From: Candidatus Omnitrophota bacterium | GTDB lineage: Bacteria > Omnitrophota > Gorgyraeia > Zapsychrales > Fredricksoniimonadaceae | NCBI GenBank assembly: GCA_017987425.1 | Contig: JAGNTT010000027.1 | Coordinates: 1 to 16,357, forward strand | Direction: 5' to 3' | DNA length: 16,357 nt | Shown: piece by piece, positions 7,618-13,953 of the stretch | Layout of the letters: every line of letters starts with the position of its first letter | How positions within the stretch are numbered: the first letter of the stretch is position 1 | Notes under the pieces: generated by a model | What the model was told of the DNA's origin: nothing | The model's input: the letters and a program-made list of their open reading frames with translations, nothing else | Database searches by the model: none | Translations under genes and position numbers: made by a program

Positions 7618-8673
7618 TCATTCTTTGACCGGCCCCTTGGCGACACAGGTTAAGCACGGTTTCCAATATTTGTTAGAAACATCCATCATGGGATTGAATC
7701 CCTTCCTGTCGCGAAGAATTTCTTTAGACTCCTGCGATCGCACATTACCGAAGAAAAATGGATCTTCCTTGGCAGACAAACCGTTAACCGTACGAAAAGG
7801 GCTGTAGCAGCCATAACAGTCGCCATTGCCGTCGACGGTCATTACGGTCTTATGTGCCTCACACGTGTACTGAGTTTGACCGGAGCGCTGATGAGCATCT
7901 CCCTTTGACTTGGCAAACGGTTCTATTTTTCTAAGCAAGTCCTCGGTTTGATCGATGAACTTCAACAAGTCGGTGTTTTCCAACAAAAACTTTTCATGGC
8001 TGTGGGCGCGGGCCGCCGATAAAAACTCCTGCAACTCCTCATAACTGAGCGCAAGATCATCGGACTTGTTTTTTACATAATCAATAAAATGCCAATATGA
8101 GACAACCATCTTCCGTGTTTTTAACTCCGACGAAAAAAAGCTATTGACCCTTTCTGGAAAAGTAAACGCCCCCGCCATGGATTGCGTCGTTAAGACATAA
8201 TTGGCGTAAAGGACAATGTCATATTGTTTGTCTTCGATGGCCCGTAGAATATTCTTAATCGAAGCAATGCAGCGGTCGAAAGAAAAACCGGGGAGAGGTT
8301 TGTGAATAGCCTGCATCTCATGTTCATTGAGAGCGCTAAAATTGATTCTTATATTCTGGAGCAGAGGCAGCACTTTGATCACCACCGGATCATTGAGCCC
8401 ATTCGTCAGCAAAGAAATACGGAACCCCAGTTTATATGCCCTGGCTACTATCCTGCCGAATGACGGATGAAGTGTAGGTTCTCCACGCCCCGCGATATTC
8501 AAAGTCCTGTAACCGCTCTCATATGCCGATGCGAAAAGATTGTACCAATCCTCATCGGTCATGATGTTTTTCTTGCTTAACGGATTCTTGTCTTTGGCAT
8601 GCTCATACATGCAAAATGTGCAGAAGTACTGACATCCGTCATAAAGCGCGATCTGTAATTTTTTATTTTCCAT
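7618..8673 (-). CDS. Radical SAM protein with SPASM/twitch-like C-terminus (rSAM 5)
   Basis: 351 aa. The N-terminal rSAM motif is CQYFCTFC (C14, C18, C21), directly after a strand (LQIALYDG). NIAGRGEPTLHP replaces the GGE motif, then come RISLLTNG and IRINFSALNE. The C-terminal part holds YTCEAHKTVMTVDGNGD, CYGCYSPF, FFFGNV and a final PCLTC (C340, C343), a typical SPASM/twitch cysteine order around a GN motif. The ATG at 8673 has GGA about nine bases upstream. This is the first gene of the tight operon that runs leftward, and the reductase gene starts 34 bases after its stop. The 177-base leader upstream holds several inverted repeats (separate entries), so transcription control of the operon may lie there. 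The substrate is unknown. Confidence 0.9.
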   Translation of the reverse strand: MENKKLQIALYDGCQYFCTFCMYEHAKDKNPLSKKNIMTDEDWYNLFASAYESGYRTLNIAGRGEPTLHPSFGRIVARAYKLGFRISLLTNGLNDPVVIKVLPLLQNIRINFSALNEHEMQAIHKPLPGFSFDRCIASIKNILRAIEDKQYDIVLYANYVLTTQSMAGAFTFPERVNSFFSSELKTRKMVVSYWHFIDYVKNKSDDLALSYEELQEFLSAARAHSHEKFLLENTDLLKFIDQTEDLLRKIEPFAKSKGDAHQRSGQTQYTCEAHKTVMTVDGNGDCYGCYSPFRTVNGLSAKEDPFFFGNVRSQESKEILRDRKGFNPMMDVSNKYWKPCLTCVAKGPVKE

Positions 8674-8675
8674 AA

Positions 8676-8804
8676 ATGATTCCAGGAAAAGGAATGGCGG
8701 AAAAAGGCCTAGAATTCTTTAGAATCAAAGAATGCTATTTCAAGATGGGCCTCGTCGGAAAGTTGTATCTGATCTCAATCAAAAGTATATCATATCTGCG
8801 ATAG
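8676..8804 (+). CDS. Candidate small protein (42 or 36 aa), divergent from the rSAM operon
   Basis: An uninterrupted plus-strand frame fills most of the otherwise empty 8674-8850 interval. It begins with ATG at 8676; a second ATG at 8694 has AGGA six bases upstream and is the better start, giving 36 residues beginning MAEKGLEFF. The peptide is basic with one cysteine (KECYF) and a hydrophobic second half (LYLISIKSISYLR). The TAG stop at 8802-8804 sits inside a hairpin followed by six T (8800-8821), as expected for a compact monocistron. I recognise no family. A frame of this length can arise by chance in 177 bases, and no clear promoter is seen on the plus strand, so this is a candidate only. 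Confidence 0.3.
   Translation: MIPGKGMAEKGLEFFRIKECYFKMGLVGKLYLISIKSISYLR
8714..8733. repeat. 7-bp inverted repeat, 6-base loop
   Basis: ATTCTTT (8714-8720) and AAAGAAT (8727-8733) are perfect complements with a six-base loop. The repeat is about 40 bases before the rSAM 5 start, inside the possible small ORF. It could be an operator or an RNA hairpin in the operon leader. It is AT-rich and could be chance. Confidence 0.3.
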
Positions 8805-8821
8805 GGCCCCTATCATTTTTT
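8800..8821 (+). terminator. Possible intrinsic terminator after the small ORF
   Basis: GATAGG (8800-8805), loop GCC, CCTATC (8809-8814), one A, then six T (8816-8821). The stem is only six base pairs but is followed by a proper T-run on the plus strand, where it would end a transcript carrying the 42-aa frame. On the minus strand there is no T-run. The 15-base core is a near-perfect palindrome, so an operator in the leader of rSAM 5 is an alternative reading. Confidence 0.4.
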
Positions 8822-8831
8822 CCAGGGCGGC

Positions 8832-8846
8832 CCAAATTTAATTTGG
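8832..8846. repeat. Perfect 7-bp inverted repeat just behind the methyltransferase gene
   Basis: CCAAATT, one base, AATTTGG. It starts within 20 bases of the stop of the minus-strand methyltransferase gene. It can fold in the 3' end of that message but has no T-run after it, so it is a weak terminator at best. It could be a binding site for a regulator of the operon that follows. Confidence 0.35.
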
Positions 8847-8850
8847 CTCC

Positions 8851-9846
8851 TTAATCCTTCACATCCTTGATCTTACGGGCAATGGTCATGAGCTTATCCT
8901 GCTTTTTCCGGGCGGCCTTGATCTTCTTTTCCGAGGCATCAATACCGTAAATCACCATCTCCTTAGAACTCACTTTAAGCTTGTCGCCCACCCTGTCGAC
9001 CGACCATTTTTTCATTTGAACGTCATCCCGCATGCCGTTAAAAAAAGAACGCAACCGGCCCAAACGGACAATGGCCATCAGATCATACATGCTTTTACGG
9101 TCCGAACGGTAAGGCCATGCGTCTAAAGGAATATAAGGTCTTTTGGTGATGTTGGGATATTCCACTTTGGTCGGGAAACGCGTCTTTGTGTTGAGGACGC
9201 ATTCGCCCAAATCTTTGCGAATATAAGTAGCCGCATATTTTGTGTGAAGATATATTCTTCCGTCAAAAAGGAACCCGACGAAATCCGTATTGAGGGCCTG
9301 AACATAGCACAGATAATAATGTTTATTAATTCTTCTGAGCATCTCCGTATATCTCGGCCATTCGCCCGGAAAAAGAAATTTATGATGTTCGACGACGATT
9401 TGCGGGATCCGCTTAAAATCCCGCTCTTTAAAAGTCTCCAAGAATTCCCATCCGCCCTCTTCCATGTCGATCTTTAGAAAGATATTTTTATCCTGATGGC
9501 CGTTTTCAATCACATGACCGGCAAAAGTCCCCAACGAAGATCCCTTGCTTTTGTGAAAAGTCATATACTTGTTAACTTTATAGTCATCCCCCAGGGTGCT
9601 TTTGTAGCAGTGACATGGAAGCTTGAGTTTCTTGGAAATGGAGAGGTCAAAAATGACATTGTTGGCATCGACACCGTAAGAGTAAATGCAGTCAACATCC
9701 GCCAGCGCTCTTTTAAATACAATGTAGCCGCCGCTCAACATTTTGGCAAAACACACGGCCTTATCGTTGGGGGCGTACACAATGAGTTCCCGAAGCAGAT
9801 CAAACGCCTCTTTGGAAAACGGCATAAAACGGCGGAATTCGTCCAT
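8851..9846 (-). CDS. METTL24/FkbM-like methyltransferase-fold protein
   Basis: 331 aa. The middle of the protein has the segment IYSYGVDANNVIFDLSISKK (54-73), the form taken by motif I in the METTL24-like/FkbM methyltransferases (typically YSFGI...FD). FLKIDMEEGGWEFLETF (123-139) follows, which corresponds to the LKMDIEGAEWEVL motif, and then QIVVEHHKF (149-157). I therefore call it an SAM-dependent methyltransferase-like protein. The usual Asp-Pro-Thr after motif I reads CYKST (80-84) here, so SAM binding may be altered. The final 60 residues are strongly basic and lysine-rich. The ATG at 9846 has AAAGG eleven bases upstream. The gene lies 177 bases upstream of the rSAM operon on the same strand and may or may not be co-transcribed. 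The target is unknown; FkbM relatives methylate hydroxyls of sugars and natural products. Confidence 0.7.
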   Translation of the reverse strand: MDEFRRFMPFSKEAFDLLRELIVYAPNDKAVCFAKMLSGGYIVFKRALADVDCIYSYGVDANNVIFDLSISKKLKLPCHCYKSTLGDDYKVNKYMTFHKSKGSSLGTFAGHVIENGHQDKNIFLKIDMEEGGWEFLETFKERDFKRIPQIVVEHHKFLFPGEWPRYTEMLRRINKHYYLCYVQALNTDFVGFLFDGRIYLHTKYAATYIRKDLGECVLNTKTRFPTKVEYPNITKRPYIPLDAWPYRSDRKSMYDLMAIVRLGRLRSFFNGMRDDVQMKKWSVDRVGDKLKVSSKEMVIYGIDASEKKIKAARKKQDKLMTIARKIKDVKD

Positions 9847-9877
9847 AAAGATATTTACCTTTCACTTCTATGCGGAA

Positions 9878-9945
9878 AACTAAATTGAGGAAACAATTTA
9901 CAACCTAATACTTAATTCAGATTTCTGTCCGAGCCCAATTTAGTT
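9878..9945. repeat. Spaced 10-bp inverted repeat in the divergent promoter region
   Basis: AACTAAATTG (9878-9887) and CAATTTAGTT (9936-9945) are perfect reverse complements, 48 bases apart. A further CAATTTA lies between them at 9894-9900. They sit between the divergently transcribed methyltransferase and prepilin peptidase genes, where paired operator half-sites for a looping or dimeric regulator would be expected. An RNA stem in the minus-strand leader is also possible. Confidence 0.4.
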
Positions 9946-9998
9946 CGTAAAGGGTGCCCAACGAGCTTAACCGCCGCCCATCCCGAGAGAAAATCATC

Positions 9999-10027
9999 TT
10001 CACAAACATCCTGATTCTATATATTAT
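9999..10027 (+). promoter_or_regulatory. Sigma-70-type promoter for the prepilin peptidase/rSAM pair
   Basis: TTCACA (9999-10004), a 17-base spacer and TATTAT (10022-10027) give a good -35/-10 match. The expected transcript start is about 10034, essentially at the ATG at 10033. The message would be leaderless, or translation begins at the next in-frame ATG at 10054. No Shine-Dalgarno is seen before 10033, which fits either reading. Confidence 0.5.
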
Positions 10028-10032
10028 GAGTC

Positions 10033-10908
10033 ATGGAAAATTCCAGATCGACAATGCTTTTGCTGGTTGTCATCATGATAACCGGCGCCTTCACCATCTT
10101 TACGGACCTTAAGTCCAAAAAAATCTATAATAATCATCTGATATTTTCTTCCCTTTTAGGGATTGCTGCCATTATCTTTACCGTTATCATCGACAAAGAA
10201 AACGTCACGTTTCATTTTATCAACGGTTTGATCGCATCAGTCATCGGTTTTTTGTTGTACCGCTTTGAACTTTGGAGAGGCGGCGATGCCAAGCTGTATG
10301 CGCTTTACGCATTCCTGATGCCTCCATTCAATACAGGCAACACCATTCTTTCCGCTTCTATTTCTCTGTTTGCCTGCGCGTTCATCGCCGGGATGATAAT
10401 CTTTCTTCCGCCTTTCATCAAAGACTTTACCGCCAATAAGAACGGAGAGTTCGACTGGGTCAATCTTAAACCCCCGCTCGAATCCGTCGCGTTGACCATC
10501 CTTTTTTCATGGATCCTTTTTCCCGTTTATTTCTTCATGAACAAATGCTTCGCCGGCATCATTCATACAACCATACTTTTTCAGATAGTAACTTACGTTA
10601 TTTACGTTACAACCCGTCGTTTACTCAAAGATATCGTGCGATTGAACTATGCGACCGTCGGCATCGGCATTGCGTTCGGGCTCCTCATGCGGATTTGGTT
10701 AAATCCCCATTCCCTGTCCTGGCCGGAACTACCGGTTTCTATTCTGCGAATTGCCCTTTTTGCCGCTCTGTCCGCATTGATTTTCGTCACACAATTGGAA
10801 TTTAAGACTTACCAAGACCGGGTGCCTTTTGCACCGCTCCTTTTTATCGGCTGTCTTTTGAGTTATACTCCATTCTTAGGATGGATCAAACACCTCACTC
10901 AACCATGA
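10033..10908 (+). CDS. A24-family prepilin peptidase (TadV/CpaA-like, polytopic membrane protein)
   Basis: 291 aa with about eight hydrophobic segments. The two catalytic aspartates of type IV prepilin peptidases are visible: D25 in TIFTDLKSKKIYN, after the first helix, and D85 in the GxGD-like motif WRGGDAKLY (81-89). The cytoplasmic methyltransferase domain of PilD is absent, as in TadV/CpaA, but the protein is longer than those (about 170 aa), with extra C-terminal membrane helices from about residue 155. The family cleaves the positively charged leader of type IV pilin-like proteins at the inner membrane. No pilin or secretion ATPase is in the window. Its 3' end overlaps the start of the rSAM gene, so the two are co-translated. 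The start could be the ATG at 10054 (MLLLVV), since no ribosome site precedes 10033. Confidence 0.88.
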   Translation: MENSRSTMLLLVVIMITGAFTIFTDLKSKKIYNNHLIFSSLLGIAAIIFTVIIDKENVTFHFINGLIASVIGFLLYRFELWRGGDAKLYALYAFLMPPFNTGNTILSASISLFACAFIAGMIIFLPPFIKDFTANKNGEFDWVNLKPPLESVALTILFSWILFPVYFFMNKCFAGIIHTTILFQIVTYVIYVTTRRLLKDIVRLNYATVGIGIAFGLLMRIWLNPHSLSWPELPVSILRIALFAALSALIFVTQLEFKTYQDRVPFAPLLFIGCLLSYTPFLGWIKHLTQP

Positions 10909-11900
10909 AGCGTCCAGCAATACCCAAAGAAGTTATCATCGAGATTACCGGCAAATGCCGGTTGGTCTGCCCTTATTGCACCGGCCCCAGAACGGCCGAC
11001 GTTTCCCTCAAAGACATCAAGGCGGCGCTCGATGAGGCTGCGGACATGGGGGTCAAAGCCATCCGCATTACGGGCGGCGAACCTCTCATCCATCCGGAAA
11101 TCCGCACCATACTGGCTTATGCAAGATCAAAGAAATTTTCTTTACTCATCAACACAGCCGCCGAAAATATCAGCAAACCGCTCATGAACAGCCTTATCGC
11201 AAACATCGACGTGGCGCTCATCTCACTGCAGGGATACGATGAGAAAACCAACGGAACATACACCCGCTCGCGCCTGCCGTTTCTCGATAAAATTAAAAAC
11301 ATTTTCCTTTTAAAGGCGTATCTGCCGACTGTATGGCTTGCGACCGTCATCACGCCCACTATGGCCGAATCCTTTGAGAAATTCCTTCCGCTCGTCAAAA
11401 AAATCAATCCGGCCGCCTGGCAACTATTGCGTCCGATAAGCGACAACAATGACGCGCTCAAACATATGGACCGCGAGTTCTACCGCCAACTGACGTTGAA
11501 AATCATGAAAGCCCAGCGGAAAAACGTTCATGCCTTTATTGCTAATCCCATCCCGTTATGCCTAACGGGAAACCTGAAGACCGGAAAGCAGGCTTTTTTC
11601 GGTGCGAATTTCGACGACGGTCATGTGCGTATTGTGCGCAGCTCCCAGGGCTTTTACAAACCCAGTTATTTCATCGACCAAAACCTTGGGACCACCATCA
11701 GGGAAGCCTGGAACCATCCGTTTTTGAAAGAACTCGACAGCACAGAATATTTACACACCCTCTGCCAGAAGTGCCCGGTTTTCGACACGTGCCGAGGCGG
11801 ATGCCGAGCCATGGCGCTTCGCGCCAACGGAACGGCTCTTTCAGCGGATCCGCTTTTTGATCCGACCGTTGCCGGCAAAGCCCTGGGTCTTACCGGATAA
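10905..11900 (+). CDS. Radical SAM/SPASM protein coupled to the prepilin peptidase (rSAM 6)
   Basis: 331 aa from the ATG at 10905, which overlaps the TGA of the peptidase gene (ATGA). An ATG at 10881 would add eight residues, but its AGG touches the start codon. The motifs are CRLVCPYC (C18, C22, C25), RITGGEPLIHP (54-64), LISLQGYD, a lone C219, and a C-terminal CQKCPVFDTCRGGC (C287, C290, C296, C300), the classic SPASM ending as in PqqE-like proteins. The central position where SPASM proteins usually have a PC motif reads YKPSYF with Ser254, so one ligand of an auxiliary cluster appears to be missing or replaced. This may be a peptide- or protein-modifying enzyme; the coupling to a prepilin peptidase suggests a pilin-like or leader-bearing substrate, which is inference. 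Confidence 0.9.
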   Translation: MKRPAIPKEVIIEITGKCRLVCPYCTGPRTADVSLKDIKAALDEAADMGVKAIRITGGEPLIHPEIRTILAYARSKKFSLLINTAAENISKPLMNSLIANIDVALISLQGYDEKTNGTYTRSRLPFLDKIKNIFLLKAYLPTVWLATVITPTMAESFEKFLPLVKKINPAAWQLLRPISDNNDALKHMDREFYRQLTLKIMKAQRKNVHAFIANPIPLCLTGNLKTGKQAFFGANFDDGHVRIVRSSQGFYKPSYFIDQNLGTTIREAWNHPFLKELDSTEYLHTLCQKCPVFDTCRGGCRAMALRANGTALSADPLFDPTVAGKALGLTG

Positions 11901-11936
11901 AAATTCCGATCACTAAAATTTGAATACGCCCTGAAT

Positions 11937-13703
11937 TTAAACGCCGGACACGGCTTTTGATTTCGGCTTCTGAGAAATAATAAAATTCCGACCGAATGTA
12001 TGATATTGGTTGTCAAAAGTCCTGAGAAATTGCTTGAGGGTCGATTTTGTTTGGGACGACAAACCGTTTTGACCGGAAGACAGTTTTTCCAAAGATTTCC
12101 CGAATACAATCTTTGCTTTCATGCCTTCAAAAAAGTCAATCGTTGCACGGTCTTTAACCATCAAATGGTTGGTTTTCTCGCCTAATTTAAGCTGACCGCG
12201 GATCAGCTCATATCTTTCGGGATGGAAATAATACAATCTGTCTTTATAGGGGGTCTTGGGCGGGACCAGCTCCAGTAACCGGATCACATTCCAGAAATAA
12301 GCCCTGTCCTTGAGATTCCTCAAATTTAATTCAACAATGAGAAACAGATCATTGAACGAAATTTTCTTGCCCAACACATGGTCTTCAAAAACTTTCGCGA
12401 CGGTTTTATTCTTCAACTGTACAGACTGGCCTTCATAAACGATCGTTAAAAAATTTCCTTTTTTGAGAAAAGCGCTTTTATCAAAATAGTAAACCTTGAT
12501 CTGATATATCGACGGATAGTGCTCAAGCGACATTAAAAAACTGTCTATCGTCTCCTGCTGCGATTTGACCGCGCCTTCTGTAACGGGAGATGAACAAAAA
12601 TGACGCGCAAAGCCCCCCCGCAGAACTGTATTGTTGACTTCCTCATTGACCGATTTATCAAATGCGGTTCCGGAATACCAGGTACTGATGCCTTTAATGA
12701 CCGACGCTATAAGAGCATTGCAATTCTTTTCATACCATTGATGATCAAACCTGCCTTCATTCTTGTTGAGATTGTTGGCAATTGTAACAGCTTCCAGGGT
12801 GGCTACTCCGGAACCCACCGAATAAACAGGATCGGCAAAACAATACGCATCACCGACGAGAATCCAGTTAGGACCGGAACACTTTTGACTGCGGCGGGAA
12901 TAATGCAGCCGCGAATGCACTTTAGCCATGTACGGTTTAATGGCCCTCTCCGGATTCTTGGCAATGGAGGTCAGCTGATAACAAGCTGCGGAGCGTTTCT
13001 CGACATACTCGATAAGCTTATCATCCGGCAAGGGCTCCCCCCTGTGAAGCATTCCCATACTCAAGATCGAACTGTTATATATAGGAATCTGCCAAATCCA
13101 GCTGTCGGCAGCGATCTTATTCAAGACCGTCCAATGGGCCCAGGAATCGACCCCCTCCTTTAAGCGGTCGATCGTCCAGTAGCTCCACTGGGCTTTCATA
13201 CCCTGGAATTGATCTATTGGCGCAACCATATTCAATTTATTGGCGATGACCATGGCGGGACCGGAACAATCCAAAAGATAATTCTTAAACTTGTAGATAT
13301 TAAGATTCGTCTTAACTATGTTCCGATCCAGGTCAATGTTGAGGATCTTCTCCCGGCGGATCTCGACGGAAAGTTCTTTAACCAGAAGCTTTTCGATTTC
13401 AGGCCGCTCACAATGAAAAGTAAACCTTTCTCCCAGCGCCGTGGGGAGATTGCTTGCGTGCTGGCCATGATATGAATCACAAAAGACTGTCCCAAGCTTT
13501 CGCGTATAACTTTTCATTTTGATCAGCTTTGAGATCAGACTGAACAAGCCCGGATCGGCATGGATAAGATCAGGAATATGGGACTCGCCGATCTTATAAG
13601 GGAATGGATTCTTGTCGATCAAAATGGTCTTACCGAGCAGTTTGTATTTCAACGCAATGCCGGAAAAGCCGGCTCCGATTATCAAATAGTCGCATCTGAT
13701 CAT
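11937..13703 (-). CDS. FAD-dependent oxidoreductase with tryptophan-halogenase-type motifs
   Basis: 588 aa. The N-terminus is a Rossmann FAD site (LIIGAGFSG, 8-15), followed by KIGES (37-41), which halogenase-type flavoproteins share. SWIWQIPIY contains the WxWxIP motif (202-207) that marks flavin-dependent halogenases and is thought to block the monooxygenase path. WILVGDAYCFADPVYSVGSG (280-299) is the second FAD motif (GD...DP..S.G). An FADH2-dependent halogenase acting on an aromatic or carrier-bound substrate is the best guess. The catalytic lysine of the free-tryptophan enzymes cannot be located with confidence, and some homologues with WxWxIP are oxidases. Residues beyond about 400 go further than the usual fold; 415-460 (VYEGQSVQLKNKT...) vaguely recalls a PqqD-like winged helix. 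The ATG at 13703 has AAGGAT eight bases upstream. It is convergent with the rSAM 6 gene, 36 bases apart, with no clear terminator between them. Confidence 0.75.
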   Translation of the reverse strand: MIRCDYLIIGAGFSGIALKYKLLGKTILIDKNPFPYKIGESHIPDLIHADPGLFSLISKLIKMKSYTRKLGTVFCDSYHGQHASNLPTALGERFTFHCERPEIEKLLVKELSVEIRREKILNIDLDRNIVKTNLNIYKFKNYLLDCSGPAMVIANKLNMVAPIDQFQGMKAQWSYWTIDRLKEGVDSWAHWTVLNKIAADSWIWQIPIYNSSILSMGMLHRGEPLPDDKLIEYVEKRSAACYQLTSIAKNPERAIKPYMAKVHSRLHYSRRSQKCSGPNWILVGDAYCFADPVYSVGSGVATLEAVTIANNLNKNEGRFDHQWYEKNCNALIASVIKGISTWYSGTAFDKSVNEEVNNTVLRGGFARHFCSSPVTEGAVKSQQETIDSFLMSLEHYPSIYQIKVYYFDKSAFLKKGNFLTIVYEGQSVQLKNKTVAKVFEDHVLGKKISFNDLFLIVELNLRNLKDRAYFWNVIRLLELVPPKTPYKDRLYYFHPERYELIRGQLKLGEKTNHLMVKDRATIDFFEGMKAKIVFGKSLEKLSSGQNGLSSQTKSTLKQFLRTFDNQYHTFGRNFIISQKPKSKAVSGV

Positions 13704-13722
13704 CTTGCTTTATCCTTAGCCG

Positions 13723-13734
13723 GAACGATCGTTC
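13723..13734. promoter_or_regulatory. Perfect 12-bp palindrome in the leader of the halogenase-like gene
   Basis: GAACGATCGTTC is a perfect palindrome 19 bases before the ATG at 13703 and just upstream of its AAGGAT ribosome site. On the minus strand a TATAGT box lies about ten bases further upstream. This is the place for a repressor operator. A -35 box could not be identified with confidence. Confidence 0.4.
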
Positions 13735-13805
13735 TAAATTTCTGACTATATTTTAAGAATCCCGTCCCGATCTTTATCTTGTGGTATTCAAACACCGCCT
13801 ACACA

Positions 13806-13839
13806 AAAAAAGAGGCTACCATTCGGGAGCCTCTTTTTT
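13806..13839. terminator. Strong bidirectional intrinsic terminator
   Basis: AAAAAAGAGGCT (13806-13817) pairs with AGCCTCTTTTTT (13828-13839) over 12 bases with a ten-base loop. On the minus strand, GAGGCT...AGCCTC is followed by a T-run, ending the transcript of the secreted-protein gene. The A-tract makes it also usable in the other direction. It separates that gene from the halogenase-like gene. Confidence 0.9.
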
Positions 13840-13935
13840 CAAATTTCCATCAACCGTCACCACCCTGAAACATTGCTCAGAGCTCCCATCACAGAAAAAA
13901 TAAATTCCGGTCTTCGGAAAACTATTTTTACTCAT
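13816..13935 (-). CDS. Candidate 39-aa protein downstream of the secreted protein gene
   Basis: A frame from ATG at 13935 to TAG at 13816-13818. It starts 18 bases after the stop of the secreted cysteine-rich protein gene, and its stop lies in the ascending stem of the terminator, so it would be the last gene of that transcript. The product has two cysteines (FFCDGSSEQCF) and the run VVTVDGNLKKEAPEW. No Shine-Dalgarno is seen; translation would need re-initiation after the gene before it, and an in-frame TAA two codons upstream fixes the start. I recognise no family. Its length alone is not proof, so this is a possible gene rather than a firm one. Confidence 0.3.
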   Translation of the reverse strand: MSKNSFPKTGIYFFCDGSSEQCFRVVTVDGNLKKEAPEW

Positions 13936-13953
13936 AAATTAACGCAAACTTTT

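Noticed and set aside
7584..7646. 21-residue N-terminal extension of the reductase gene
   Set aside because: The Rossmann motif starts three residues after the ATG at 7583, which has a good ribosome site; the extension overlaps the upstream rSAM gene end.
9917..10009. 30-codon minus-strand frame in the divergent intergenic region
   Set aside because: Its only AGG touches the ATG and the frame overlaps the putative promoter; length is well within chance.
11901..11936. Shared terminator between the convergent rSAM 6 and halogenase-like genes
   Set aside because: Only four-pair stems with no T-run can be drawn in these 36 bases.
12600..13163. 187-codon plus-strand frame opposite the halogenase-like gene
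   Set aside because: Antisense to a long gene with FAD and WxWxIP motifs; composition is that of a reverse-frame shadow.
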